Shown here: positions 1 to 8,549 of the stretch, piece by piece | How the letters are laid out: every line of letters begins with the position of its first letter | Position numbering within the stretch: the stretch's first letter is position 1 | From: Pseudomonas fluorescens | GTDB taxonomy: Bacteria > Pseudomonadota > Gammaproteobacteria > Pseudomonadales > Pseudomonadaceae | Assembly: GCF_001902145.1 (NCBI RefSeq) | Contig: NZ_MRST01000024.1 | Span: 62,001 to 126,000 of the forward strand | DNA length: 64,000 nt | Direction: 5' to 3' | Position numbers and translations under genes: made by a program | The notes under the pieces: model-generated | The model's database searches: none | What the model was told of the DNA's origin: nothing | What the model saw: only the letters and a program-made list of their open reading frames with translations

Positions 1-3000
1 ATCAACGCGGCCAGCGTGAACAACCCCGGCATCATCGAAGCCGGCGTCGCCGCTGATAACAGCCGCAACACCACCGGCGATCTGGTGGTGAACGCGCAAA
101 CCGTCACCACCAGCGGCAACCTGCTGGCCAGCCGTGCACTGTCGATCACCGCCGCGCAGGCGCTGACCAACCAGGGCGCGATCATCCAGGCCAAGAGCGT
201 CGAGGTCAGCAGCGCCAAACTCACTAACCAGGGCGCCAGCGCCCGCCTGTTCGGTGAGCAGAGCCTGGCGATCAACTCGCCGGCCATCGTCAACCTTGGC
301 GGCTTGATCCGCTTCGGCGAAGGCCAGGCCGCCACGCTCAACAGCGCGTCCCTGGACAACCGCCAGGGCCGTATCGAAATGGCCGGTGGCAGCCTGGTGC
401 TCACCAGCGCCAACCTGAACAACAGCGGCGGGCAAGTCATCGCCAACGACCTGACCGTCAACGCCGGCAACCTGAACAACCAGAACGGCGTGCTGGTGGC
501 CAAGACCGCCACCGTCACTGCCAGCAACCTCGACAACAGCCTCAAGGGTTTGATCCAGGCTGACGGTGGCGCGCTCAACCTCGCCGTTACCAACACCTTC
601 AATAACAGTCAGGGGTTCGCCCAGGCCAGCACCGATCTGAACGTTACGGCCGGCACCCTCAGCAGCAACGCAGGCGGCGTACTGAGCGCCGACACCGGCA
701 AGCTCACCCTCACCGCCGCGCAACAGCTCAACAACGCCCAGGGCCGCTTGCAGGCCGGGCAGGGCGATATCGAACTGCACGCCGCGAGCCTTGATAACCA
801 GAGCGGCACGATCGTCGGCAAGCAACTGCTGATCGACGTGGCCGGTGGCAATATCGACAACCGCGCCGGGCGCGTGTTGGGCGACCACCTCGACGTACGC
901 GCCTCCGGCCTCGACAACCGCAACGCCGGCCTGCTCGCCGGTGGCGCCCAGGGCGTAAGCCTGCTGCTCAAAGGCCCGGGCCAGTTGCTCAACGCCCAGG
1001 GCCGCATCCAGAGCGAAGGCCTGCTGCAACTGCAAGGCGAGCGCTTGGACAACAGCGCCGGCATCCTGCTGGGCCAGACCATCGACGTCACCGCGCAGAC
1101 CTTCAACAACAGCGACAAAGGCGCGCTGGTCAGCGATGGCGGCGACGTGGTGCTCAAGGTCAGCGACCTGCTCACCAATATCGGCGGCCAGATCGATGCG
1201 GGCGAACGCAGCGTGCTGGTCAAGCAACTCACCACCCTCAACAACGACGGCGGCACCCTGCGCGGCAAGCGCCTGGACATCGCCGCCCAGCACCTGAACA
1301 ACGACAACGGCCAGCTGCTGGCCGGCGCCGAAGGCCTGAGCTACAGCGGCCAGGATGTGAGCAACCGCAAGGGCCTGATCCTCAGCGGCGGCGCGCTCAC
1401 CGAACTGAACACTACCCGCCTGGATAACCAGGGCGGCACTGTGCAGGGCGACAGCCTGACCGTCACCGCCAACAGCGTCGACAACGCCAGCGGCGGCCTG
1501 ATGGCAAGCCTGGTCGGCAACCTGCAACTGACTGTCGAAGCCCTGGCCAACCGTGGCGGCAAGCTGTTCGGCAAAGAACAAGTGACCGTCAGCGGCGCCA
1601 CCCTCGACAACAGCGCGGGCGGCCAGATCAGCGGCAATCAGATCAACCTGACCTCACGCGACACCCTCACCAACCAGGGCGGTTTGGTCGAAGCCAACCA
1701 GGGCCTGACCCTCACTGGCGGCAACCTCGATAACAGCGCCAACGGCCAACTGCGTGCTCTGGGCGGCGCCAGCAGCCGCGTCAACCTCAGCGGTGCGTTG
1801 AACAACCAGAACGGCACCCTCGAATTCGGCAGCCAGGCCTTCAGCCTTGACGCCGCCAGCGTCAACAACCAGAACGGCATGCTGCAACACGCCGGCACCG
1901 GCCTGTTCCACCTCAACACCGCCAGTCTCGAAGGCAGCCAGGGCAATATCCAGGGCATGGGCAGCGCCGACTGGGCATTCGGTAAAGTCGACGGCCTGGG
2001 CCGCGTGCAACTCAACGATGTGCTCACCTACAAGAGCGACCAAGGGCTGGCCCTCAAGGCCGGCGACCGCATGGCCAGCGCCAAGGGCTTGATCCTCAAC
2101 GTGGCCAGCCTGGACAACGGCGGCGAACTGCTCAGCGACGGCGACATCAGCATCACCACCGGCGATATCACCAACAGCGGCCGCGTCTCGGCCCTGCAAA
2201 CACTCACCGTCGCCGCCAACAACCTCAGCCAGAACGGCGGCCGCCTGGCGGCCACCAATACGCGCCTGACCCTGGGCGGCACCCTGGACAACCTCGGTTT
2301 CCTCACCGCCCGCCAGCAACTGGACATCGCCGCCGCGCAAATCAACAACCGTGGCACCCTCGGTGCCCAGGGTGCAGTGAACCTCACCGCCGTCAACGGC
2401 ATCACCAATGCCGCCAACACGCTGCTGTTCAGCGGCGGCGACATGACCTTGCGCAGCAATGGCTTCAGCAACAGCTATGGCGATGTCTACAGCAAAGGCA
2501 ACCTGAGCTTCGCCGCCCGCGATGGAGGGCGTGCCGTGCTGTTCAGCAACCGCTCCGGCACCGTGGAAAGCGAAGGCTCGATCGGCATCAATGCAGGCTT
2601 TATCGAAAACGCCAAAGATGAATTCGAACTCGGGCAAACGCTGACCACCGGCAGCTTGAGCTGGATCTGTGGCCAGCACTGCGGCGAGAGCGACAGCTGG
2701 GAACGCGGCGAGATCACCATCTACGAAACGTACCTTGAGGCGGCGACCAAGGACTCGGTCGCGGCGCGCCTGGTGGCTGGCAAAAACATGCTGCTGCAAG
2801 GCGACACTGTGCAGAACCGCTACAGCCTGATGGCCGCCAATGGCGACCTGAGCATCACTGCCGGTGACCTGCTCAACCAGGGCGCCGCCACGCGCACGGG
2901 CCAGCGCAAGCTTGTCATCGGCACGCCAGGTCACGTCTCCGACGATTTGTTTGAACGCATGCAATATGTCGACGTGCCCGCGTTCAATGCGGCCACCGCG

Positions 3001-6000
3001 GCCGGGAATTTCGACAAGGCGCGCTTCGAAGAACTCAAAAGCCGCTCACCCAATAGCCTGCCGTTCGCCTACGCAAGTGACGTCACCACCTGGACCAACA
3101 ACAGCGGCCCCGGCTACGACGCCACCCTGCAAGCGGGCGGCACGGTCAACCTCAACGTCGCCCGCACCCTGCAAAACGGCACGCTGCACAACAACACTCT
3201 GGCGCAATTGACTGGCACCCTCGGCGACGACCAGACCGGCATCCCCGTCGGCGGCATCAACATCAACCTGAGCAAACACGCCAACGACCCGAGCGCCCAG
3301 GCGCCCGGCAGCGTATTGCCCGTGGTAGGCGTGGCCCCTGGTGGCGGCTTCGTACCCGTGGACTACACCGGCACCGCGTTTGCTCCAGTCGACCCCACCA
3401 CCTCGCCCACCTTCCAACTGCCCAAGGGCGAGTACGGCCTGTTCGTCAAAAACGCCGACCCCACCAGCCACTACCTGATCGAGACCAACCCCGAATTCAC
3501 CTCGGTGTCGGGCTTCTTCAGCTCCGACTACATGCTCGGCAAACTCGGCTTCACCGCCGACAACGCCTGGCGCCGCCTCGGTGACGGCCAGTACGAAACC
3601 CGCCTGATCCGCGACGCCGTCCTCGCGCAAACCGGCCAACGCTTCCTCGCCGGCGGCCTGTACAGCGACGCCGACCAGTTCCGCTACCTGATGGACAACG
3701 GCCTTGCCAGCAAAGACGCCCTGCGCCTGAGCCTGGGCGTGGCCCTCACCGACCAGCAAGTCGGCGCCCTGACCCACGACATCGTGTGGATGGAAAACCG
3801 CGTCATCGACGGCCAGACCGTTCTCGTGCCGGTGCTGTACCTGGCCCAGGCCGACTCGCGCAACGTGCGCGGCAACAGCCTCATCCAAGGCCGCGACCTC
3901 AACCTGGTCACCGGCGGCGACCTGATCAACGTCGGCACCCTGCGCGCCAGCAACAACCTCTCCGCTATCAGCAGCGGCAGTATCTACACCGGCGGCCTGG
4001 TCGAAGCCGGCAACAACCTCAACCTGCTGGCCCAGGACAGCATCCGCAACGCCATGGCCGGCGAAATCCGCGGCAAGCAAGTCAGCCTCACGGCGCTCAA
4101 AGGCGACATCACCAACGAAACCACCGCCATCCAGGTACGTGACGGCGCCGGCATGCGCACCCTCACCGACACCAGCGCCGGCACCATCGTCGCCCGCGAA
4201 AACCTCGCCATCGACGCCGGGCGCGACCTCACCAACCGAGGCGCACTGGTAGCGGGCAACGACGCTAACTTAACCGCCGGCCGCGACCTCAACCTCATCG
4301 CCGCCAGCGACACCAGCGTCAAACACGAAAGCCGCGACGGCGGCGAAAAATCCACCATCACCACCGACGTCAAAAACCTCGCCGCCAGCGTCACGGCAGG
4401 CGGCAACCTCAACATGCAGGCCGGGCAAGACGTCAACATCATCGGCAGCAATGCCACCGCCGGCAAAGACCTCAACATCGCCGCCGGCCGCGACCTCAAC
4501 GTCGCCTCGGTCAGCGACATGCACAACGTCGAGGGCAAGGAAAAGGACGGCAAAAAACGCATCAAGACCTCGGACGACCAGACCACCCAAGTGGCGAGCG
4601 TGCTGACGGCGGGTGGGGATTTTGTCAGCCAGGCGGGGCGTAATACCACGATTGTGGCGAGCAGGATCAGTGCGGGGAATGAGGCTTATCTGTATAGCGG
4701 GGATAAGTTGAGTTTGTTGGCGGCGCAGAACAGCACGCATACGCTTTACGACATGAAGGAGAAGGGAGGCTGGGGCGCGAAAAAAGCCAAGCGCGACGAA
4801 GTCACCCAGACCACCAACGTCGGCACCGAAATCAAAACCGCCGGCAACCTGACGCTGGTCAGCAACGGCGACCAGCGTTACCAGGTCGCCAAGCTCAATA
4901 GCGGCAACGACCTGATTCTGAAAAGCGGCGGGGCCATCACCTTCGAAGGCGTGAAGGACTATCACGACGAGAGCCATACCAAGAGCAAAAGCAACATGGC
5001 TTGGTTCTCGATGAAGGGCAAAGGCAAGACCGATGAGACCTTGCGTCAGAGTGAGCTGGTAGCACAGGGTCAAACCGTCATCCAGGCCGTCGACGGCTTG
5101 AAAATCGACATCAAGCAAGTCGACCAGCAAACCGTCAGCCAGACCATCGACGCGATGGTCAAGGCCGAACCGCAATTGGCCTGGATCAAAGAGGCCGAAA
5201 AACGCGGGGATGTGGATTGGCGGCAGGTTAAAGAGCTGCACGACTCGTTCAAATACAGCAATTCGGGCATGGGCCAGGCTGCGATGCTGGCGATCATCAT
5301 TATCGTCACCGTACTGACGGCAGGGGGCGCGAGTGCTTTGGCAGGTGGTGCCGCAGGGGCGACAGCGGGCTCCGGGACCGCCATGGCCGCCGGCACCGCA
5401 GCGACCGCTGCAACGGCAACCACTGCGGCAACCGCAGCCACCGCAGCCGGGTTTGGAAACATGATGGCCACTGCCGCATTGACCTCGCTGGCCAGCACCG
5501 GTGCGGTTAGTGTCATAAACAATAAAGGTAATCTTGGTACGGCACTCAAGGACACTTTTAGCAGCGATAGCTTAAAAAATGCCGCTATTGGTGCGATGAC
5601 AACGGGCGTGCTGAACTACGCGGACAGCAACTGGTTTCAGGGGGCTAGCCCGGCCAATGGTGCGGGGGCGCAAGTAACGACTTCGGGACCGGTGCCAAAC
5701 CCAGGCTATTCCAGTGAATGGCTCAGTTGGCCTAAAGCGCAAGATACTGTTCTGCGCAGCGGTACACATGCGGTCATCAAAAGCGGCATCTCTACTGCGA
5801 TCAATGGCGGTAGCTTGAAGGACAATCTGGGATCCGCCTTAGTGTCGGAAGGCTTTGACTTAGCGGCCGCTGTCGGGAACAAGAATCTCGGGGACTTTGC
5901 AGATTACATGGAACTGAGCAATGGTTCGGCAGAGAAAGTTTTCCTTCATGCTATTTTGGGTGGCGCGCTGTCTGCCGCCAGGGGCGGTGACTTCAAAACC

Positions 6001-6804
6001 GGAGCGCTAGCCGGTGCGGCGGCGGAAGGCTTGACTGCTGGGGCAACCGAGAACTTGAGTAAGTATTTGGACTCCCAATTTGCAACGAATGATCAGTTCA
6101 AGGTTGGCACCGCCCAGATCATAGGGATTATGGCGGGTGCAACAGTCGATGGTGATCCTGAAACTGCCAGCTGGGTTGCAGGTAATGCTCAGCGTTACAA
6201 CGACATGCTGCATATTGATGGAGGTTGGGGAGCTGCGTCGGGTAGTTTAGGCGAAAAAATGGTTAAAGACGGCGCCAATGCAAGCGAGGTATCAACGGCA
6301 ATAAGATCGCAAAATCACGGTGATGGATATGATGGCTGGATGCCCGCCAATGCCCTTGTTCAAGCCTGGTCAATGATGGTTGGGCTTCCACTAGCTGCAG
6401 TTGAAGCGCCAGCTGTCGGTGTTGGAAGTTTAGCGATGGGTGGTTTGATTTCTGGCGGTGCGAATTTTAGTTATCAGTTGTCTACAGGGAAATCAATTAA
6501 TTACACCGATTTATCTATTGCCGGTGGTGTAGGTGCTCTGACTCAAGGGAAAGGATTTTTCCTGACTCAGGGATATGGATTGAGCGGGTCTTATCTAGGC
6601 AGCCTGATCAAAGGCGAGGATCCTACATATCCACTTTTGGGCACCGCAGTAGGTGGGTCTGTAGGTTTTATAGGCGGCAAAATCATAACAAACCAATTGA
6701 AGCCATATATAGGTGGCTCGTCGGAAATTCTTGGTAATACCATTGGTGGCTACGGCTCTGAAGTTATTAATGGAACTATAAGTGCTGCAGGAGAGAAAAA
6801 GTGA
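1..6804 (+). CDS. cdiA: CdiA/filamentous-haemagglutinin-type exoprotein, C-terminal part (5' end outside window)
   Basis: The frame is open at base 1, so the secretion domain and N-terminus lie outside the window; over 2,260 codons remain. Roughly the first 900 residues are degenerate ~20-residue haemagglutinin repeats built around LDN/LNN and NQGG motifs, the beta-helix shaft of two-partner-secretion adhesins. More repeats of the type AGNNLNLLAQ and AGRDLN follow at about 1300-1560. An Ala/Gly-rich hydrophobic stretch with IIIIVTVLTAGG (about 5285-5460) starts a DUF637-type pretoxin region, which contains GGDFKTGALAG (about 5980). The last ~170 residues form a Gly-rich hydrophobic domain suggesting a membrane-active toxin. 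By analogy with CDI systems the tip is delivered into neighbouring cells. No classical VENN delimiter is seen. The stop overlaps the next start (GTGA), as expected for toxin-immunity pairs. Family assignment is firm; the pore or ionophore mode of action is inferred. Confidence 0.9.
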   Translation: MNAASVNNPGIIEAGVAADNSRNTTGDLVVNAQTVTTSGNLLASRALSITAAQALTNQGAIIQAKSVEVSSAKLTNQGASARLFGEQSLAINSPAIVNLGGLIRFGEGQAATLNSASLDNRQGRIEMAGGSLVLTSANLNNSGGQVIANDLTVNAGNLNNQNGVLVAKTATVTASNLDNSLKGLIQADGGALNLAVTNTFNNSQGFAQASTDLNVTAGTLSSNAGGVLSADTGKLTLTAAQQLNNAQGRLQAGQGDIELHAASLDNQSGTIVGKQLLIDVAGGNIDNRAGRVLGDHLDVRASGLDNRNAGLLAGGAQGVSLLLKGPGQLLNAQGRIQSEGLLQLQGERLDNSAGILLGQTIDVTAQTFNNSDKGALVSDGGDVVLKVSDLLTNIGGQIDAGERSVLVKQLTTLNNDGGTLRGKRLDIAAQHLNNDNGQLLAGAEGLSYSGQDVSNRKGLILSGGALTELNTTRLDNQGGTVQGDSLTVTANSVDNASGGLMASLVGNLQLTVEALANRGGKLFGKEQVTVSGATLDNSAGGQISGNQINLTSRDTLTNQGGLVEANQGLTLTGGNLDNSANGQLRALGGASSRVNLSGALNNQNGTLEFGSQAFSLDAASVNNQNGMLQHAGTGLFHLNTASLEGSQGNIQGMGSADWAFGKVDGLGRVQLNDVLTYKSDQGLALKAGDRMASAKGLILNVASLDNGGELLSDGDISITTGDITNSGRVSALQTLTVAANNLSQNGGRLAATNTRLTLGGTLDNLGFLTARQQLDIAAAQINNRGTLGAQGAVNLTAVNGITNAANTLLFSGGDMTLRSNGFSNSYGDVYSKGNLSFAARDGGRAVLFSNRSGTVESEGSIGINAGFIENAKDEFELGQTLTTGSLSWICGQHCGESDSWERGEITIYETYLEAATKDSVAARLVAGKNMLLQGDTVQNRYSLMAANGDLSITAGDLLNQGAATRTGQRKLVIGTPGHVSDDLFERMQYVDVPAFNAATAAGNFDKARFEELKSRSPNSLPFAYASDVTTWTNNSGPGYDATLQAGGTVNLNVARTLQNGTLHNNTLAQLTGTLGDDQTGIPVGGININLSKHANDPSAQAPGSVLPVVGVAPGGGFVPVDYTGTAFAPVDPTTSPTFQLPKGEYGLFVKNADPTSHYLIETNPEFTSVSGFFSSDYMLGKLGFTADNAWRRLGDGQYETRLIRDAVLAQTGQRFLAGGLYSDADQFRYLMDNGLASKDALRLSLGVALTDQQVGALTHDIVWMENRVIDGQTVLVPVLYLAQADSRNVRGNSLIQGRDLNLVTGGDLINVGTLRASNNLSAISSGSIYTGGLVEAGNNLNLLAQDSIRNAMAGEIRGKQVSLTALKGDITNETTAIQVRDGAGMRTLTDTSAGTIVARENLAIDAGRDLTNRGALVAGNDANLTAGRDLNLIAASDTSVKHESRDGGEKSTITTDVKNLAASVTAGGNLNMQAGQDVNIIGSNATAGKDLNIAAGRDLNVASVSDMHNVEGKEKDGKKRIKTSDDQTTQVASVLTAGGDFVSQAGRNTTIVASRISAGNEAYLYSGDKLSLLAAQNSTHTLYDMKEKGGWGAKKAKRDEVTQTTNVGTEIKTAGNLTLVSNGDQRYQVAKLNSGNDLILKSGGAITFEGVKDYHDESHTKSKSNMAWFSMKGKGKTDETLRQSELVAQGQTVIQAVDGLKIDIKQVDQQTVSQTIDAMVKAEPQLAWIKEAEKRGDVDWRQVKELHDSFKYSNSGMGQAAMLAIIIIVTVLTAGGASALAGGAAGATAGSGTAMAAGTAATAATATTAATAATAAGFGNMMATAALTSLASTGAVSVINNKGNLGTALKDTFSSDSLKNAAIGAMTTGVLNYADSNWFQGASPANGAGAQVTTSGPVPNPGYSSEWLSWPKAQDTVLRSGTHAVIKSGISTAINGGSLKDNLGSALVSEGFDLAAAVGNKNLGDFADYMELSNGSAEKVFLHAILGGALSAARGGDFKTGALAGAAAEGLTAGATENLSKYLDSQFATNDQFKVGTAQIIGIMAGATVDGDPETASWVAGNAQRYNDMLHIDGGWGAASGSLGEKMVKDGANASEVSTAIRSQNHGDGYDGWMPANALVQAWSMMVGLPLAAVEAPAVGVGSLAMGGLISGGANFSYQLSTGKSINYTDLSIAGGVGALTQGKGFFLTQGYGLSGSYLGSLIKGEDPTYPLLGTAVGGSVGFIGGKIITNQLKPYIGGSSEILGNTIGGYGSEVINGTISAAGEKK

Positions 6805-7079
6805 TCAAGCCAAAGTCAAAGTTGCAGGCATTTACATTGTTGTTGATTTATGTGGTTTTTTTGTTTTTGTTGATGGGGGTTGTTGCGAAGTTCATTGGGT
6901 CGTTGGTTAGTTATTTGAAGGTTGGGATTTGGGATTTTGGTTGGGCTGATATTGTAGATCTGTTTCCAGGTGTTTTCGCTTACGCGATTCCTGTTGGTGT
7001 GGGGATTTGGATACTGTCATGGTTGAAAACTCGTAAGCAAAGTAAGACTAAAGGTCGAGAGCCAGGTCAAGAAAGTTGA
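6801..7079 (+). CDS. small membrane immunity protein for the CdiA toxin
   Basis: This 92-residue protein starts with GTG inside the cdiA stop codon (4-bp overlap) after a CAGGAGAG ribosome site. It has two strong hydrophobic segments (about residues 11-32 and 55-74) and a basic, polar C-terminus (KTRKQSKTKGR), so it is predicted to sit in the inner membrane with two spans. CdiI proteins are encoded directly after cdiA, and membrane-bound immunity proteins match toxins that attack the membrane; the hydrophobic toxin tip encoded just upstream fits this. The function is inferred from position and topology, not from a recognised family. Base composition falls sharply here compared with cdiA. Confidence 0.75.
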   Translation: MIKPKSKLQAFTLLLIYVVFLFLLMGVVAKFIGSLVSYLKVGIWDFGWADIVDLFPGVFAYAIPVGVGIWILSWLKTRKQSKTKGREPGQES

Positions 7080-7094
7080 GAAGAAAAACGTTGA

Positions 7095-7116
7095 GTAAAT
7101 CTGTCCCCTTTTGTTT
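7095..7116 (+). repeat. array repeat, right arm only (copy 1)
   Basis: The sequence GTAAATCTGTCCCCTTTTG is the right arm of the inverted repeat that recurs at 7.6, 8.5, 10.3, 11.4 and 12.0 kb. Here only the right arm is present, joined directly to an orphan toxin tail. Confidence 0.75.
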
Positions 7117-7221
7117 GCAGCAATTCGTGATCCTCATGGTAAGCAGTATTTTAGCCCTGTGACTACTTTTGAAAAGAATTTTTCAGGTTGTGTTGTTGTT
7201 CCAAAGGGTGCTTTGAAATGA
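7099..7221 (+). pseudogene. remnant of a toxin C-terminus (orphan module 1)
   Basis: An open frame without a start codon emerges from the repeat and encodes about 34 toxin-like residues from AAIRDPHGKQYF to VVVPKGALK. It ends in a TGA that overlaps the ATG of the next gene (ATGA at 7218-7221). This matches the end of a toxin domain still joined to its immunity gene after loss of the rest. The parent toxin family is not recognised. Confidence 0.6.
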
Positions 7222-7574
7222 AATTAAGCATTAAGTTTCCCGAGAATTTGTTAACCCAAAGCCTGCTCGAGCAAAGGTTGATTCCTTGCATTTGCAAAAT
7301 TGCAACGGAGTTTGAAGTTGAATTTTTGGACCCTTTGCCAGAAGCTGTAGGGACCGTTCTGGAGTGGGATCGTGCAGAACTTGAAAAAAGAGCGATAGGT
7401 GGGGTAGGTGGGCAATACTCTCACTATGCACACGGTCGGGTGTCGTTAAAAAAAGTTGATACTGATATCTACCAGATATTGGATCTTGAAATATTTTATA
7501 GGCTTTTTGGATGGTGCAGCATCTTGGAATATGGCAACTATGCGCCGCCGGGGCAGTTCTGGGATGATGAATAA
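7218..7574 (+). CDS. orphan immunity protein, family not recognised
   Basis: A 118-residue soluble acidic protein. The frame can be opened upstream at a TTG (7188), but the ATG at 7218 is preferred because it overlaps the stop of the toxin remnant, the usual toxin-immunity junction. Visible features are a conserved-looking RAELEKRAIGG stretch and an aromatic C-terminus (FYRLFGW, EYGNYAPPGQFW). No membrane segment or signal peptide is seen. It probably neutralises the toxin whose last ~34 residues remain upstream, protecting against siblings or competitors carrying that toxin. AT-rich codon use contrasts with cdiA. Confidence 0.55.
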   Translation: MKLSIKFPENLLTQSLLEQRLIPCICKIATEFEVEFLDPLPEAVGTVLEWDRAELEKRAIGGVGGQYSHYAHGRVSLKKVDTDIYQILDLEIFYRLFGWCSILEYGNYAPPGQFWDDE

Positions 7575-7595
7575 ATTGAAGAAGTGGGGGCTGAG

Positions 7596-7703
7596 GAAAA
7601 GGGACAAGAAAAGAGGGCGGATTTATCTAGATTAGAGTTTAAAGGCTGTCTAGTCCTGAAACAGGTGTAAACCTATATCAGGACTAGACAGTCCCCTTTT
7701 TTC
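7596..7703 (+). repeat. array repeat copy 2 with a 14-bp inner hairpin
   Basis: The left arm is AAAAGGGACAAG followed by GATTTATCTAGATTAGAGTTT; the right arm is CAGTCCCCTTTTTT. Inside are perfect 14-bp arms CTGTCTAGTCCTGA (7646-7659) and its complement (7678-7691), with a nested AGGT/ACCT stem. The hairpin is followed by CCCC and a T run, so it could also terminate transcription from the upstream immunity gene. Confidence 0.7.
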
Positions 7704-7708
7704 GTTGA

Positions 7709-7792
7709 TTCGTGACAAAAACATTGGAAGGGATTAAGTCAGAAGCAGTAATCGTGGGTAGTGAAATTAATAAATGGCTTGCGAAGGACTGA
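7709..7792 (+). pseudogene. remnant of a toxin C-terminus (orphan module 2)
   Basis: The open frame runs directly out of the repeat and encodes about 27 residues (FVTKTLEGIKSEAVIVGS, then EINKWLAKD) with no start codon. It stops one base before the ATG of the Imm11-like gene. This is best read as the tail of a toxin whose immunity gene follows. Confidence 0.5.
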
Positions 7793-7793
7793 A

Positions 7794-8390
7794 ATGAGAT
7801 ATTACTTAATGCGACAAGATGTAACTGTCTGCGATAGGTGGGTGCTCGGAGATGTACATCATGTAGATAACTGGCATTTCAGTGATCCTCCAGTTAATTT
7901 TATGGAGCCAGGCACATATACTCTCGATGTAAAATTCGACGGTAAAGAAGTTGATTATTCCCTCGCTGGATACGCCAGTGTTTCTGTTTTAAGCGAGAGC
8001 GCAAAAAATTCGCTCACCGGTTTGCCAGAGGTAAACGAACCTTATCAAAAGGTCGTTTTTGAGCCGGTGAAGATAAACAATAAAGTGGTTTGCCAGAGCT
8101 ATTTTTTGATGATTATAGAAACGCAAATCGATTGCGTGGATGAAAAGCGCTCGCGCTATAAAAAGTTTGAGGTAGATGATCCTGTTAGGCCAGATATGGC
8201 CGGCAACTATCGTGCTTTCTACAATTTAGTGGTTGACCCGGGCAGGGTCGGATCAAGTCATATATTTAGACTTAAAAAATATTTGGGTGCGGTCATAGTA
8301 AGTGAAGAAGTGAAACGGCGATTTATGGCGGCTGGTGTTGACGGCGTACTGTTTGATTCTGTTAATGGTGATCAAGAAACCGTTACCTAG
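7794..8390 (+). CDS. Imm11-like (DUF1629) immunity protein
   Basis: A 198-residue soluble protein. The ATG at 7794 is chosen over a GTG at 7761 because it follows a GAAGGA ribosome site and lies immediately after the toxin-tail stop. The C-terminal half carries features I associate with the Imm11/DUF1629 family: IDCVDEKRSRYKKFEVDD, then YNLVVDPGRVGSSHIFRLKK, then IVSEEVKRRFMAAGVDGVLF (each part under 20 residues). This family accompanies polymorphic toxins in many proteobacteria. The upstream toxin tail is only ~27 residues, so this is an orphan immunity gene. Family call is from memory of conserved motifs. Confidence 0.65.
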   Translation: MRYYLMRQDVTVCDRWVLGDVHHVDNWHFSDPPVNFMEPGTYTLDVKFDGKEVDYSLAGYASVSVLSESAKNSLTGLPEVNEPYQKVVFEPVKINNKVVCQSYFLMIIETQIDCVDEKRSRYKKFEVDDPVRPDMAGNYRAFYNLVVDPGRVGSSHIFRLKKYLGAVIVSEEVKRRFMAAGVDGVLFDSVNGDQETVT

Positions 8391-8457
8391 TTGGTCAGGT
8401 AGTTGGGGGAAGGCAGCGAATTTGTTTAATTCGTGGTGGTAAAGGACGAAAAGGACG

Positions 8458-8547
8458 AAAAGGGGACAGATTTATTTAGACGAAAAGTGGACAGAGTTAT
8501 TTAAACTTGTACTGGGATAAGCGTATTAAATAAATCTGTCCCCTTTT
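8458..8547 (+). repeat. array repeat copy 3, 21-bp perfect inverted arms
   Basis: The arms at 8458-8478 and 8527-8547 are exact reverse complements with core GGGGACAGATTTATTTA. An additional imperfect left arm (AAAAGTGGACAGAGTTATTT) lies between them near 8484-8503, suggesting internal duplication of the element. Confidence 0.8.
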
Positions 8548-8549
8548 GT

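Noticed and set aside
100-2500. Regularly spaced repeats that might suggest a CRISPR or tandem array
   Set aside because: The periodicity is in-frame haemagglutinin repeats (LDN/LNN) with diverged DNA; no identical direct repeats with unique spacers.
1654-2964. Long minus-strand frame (436 codons) across cdiA
   Set aside because: It is a shadow of the strongly periodic cdiA codons; composition is artificial (Val/Ala/Gly-rich), with no ribosome site or known motif.
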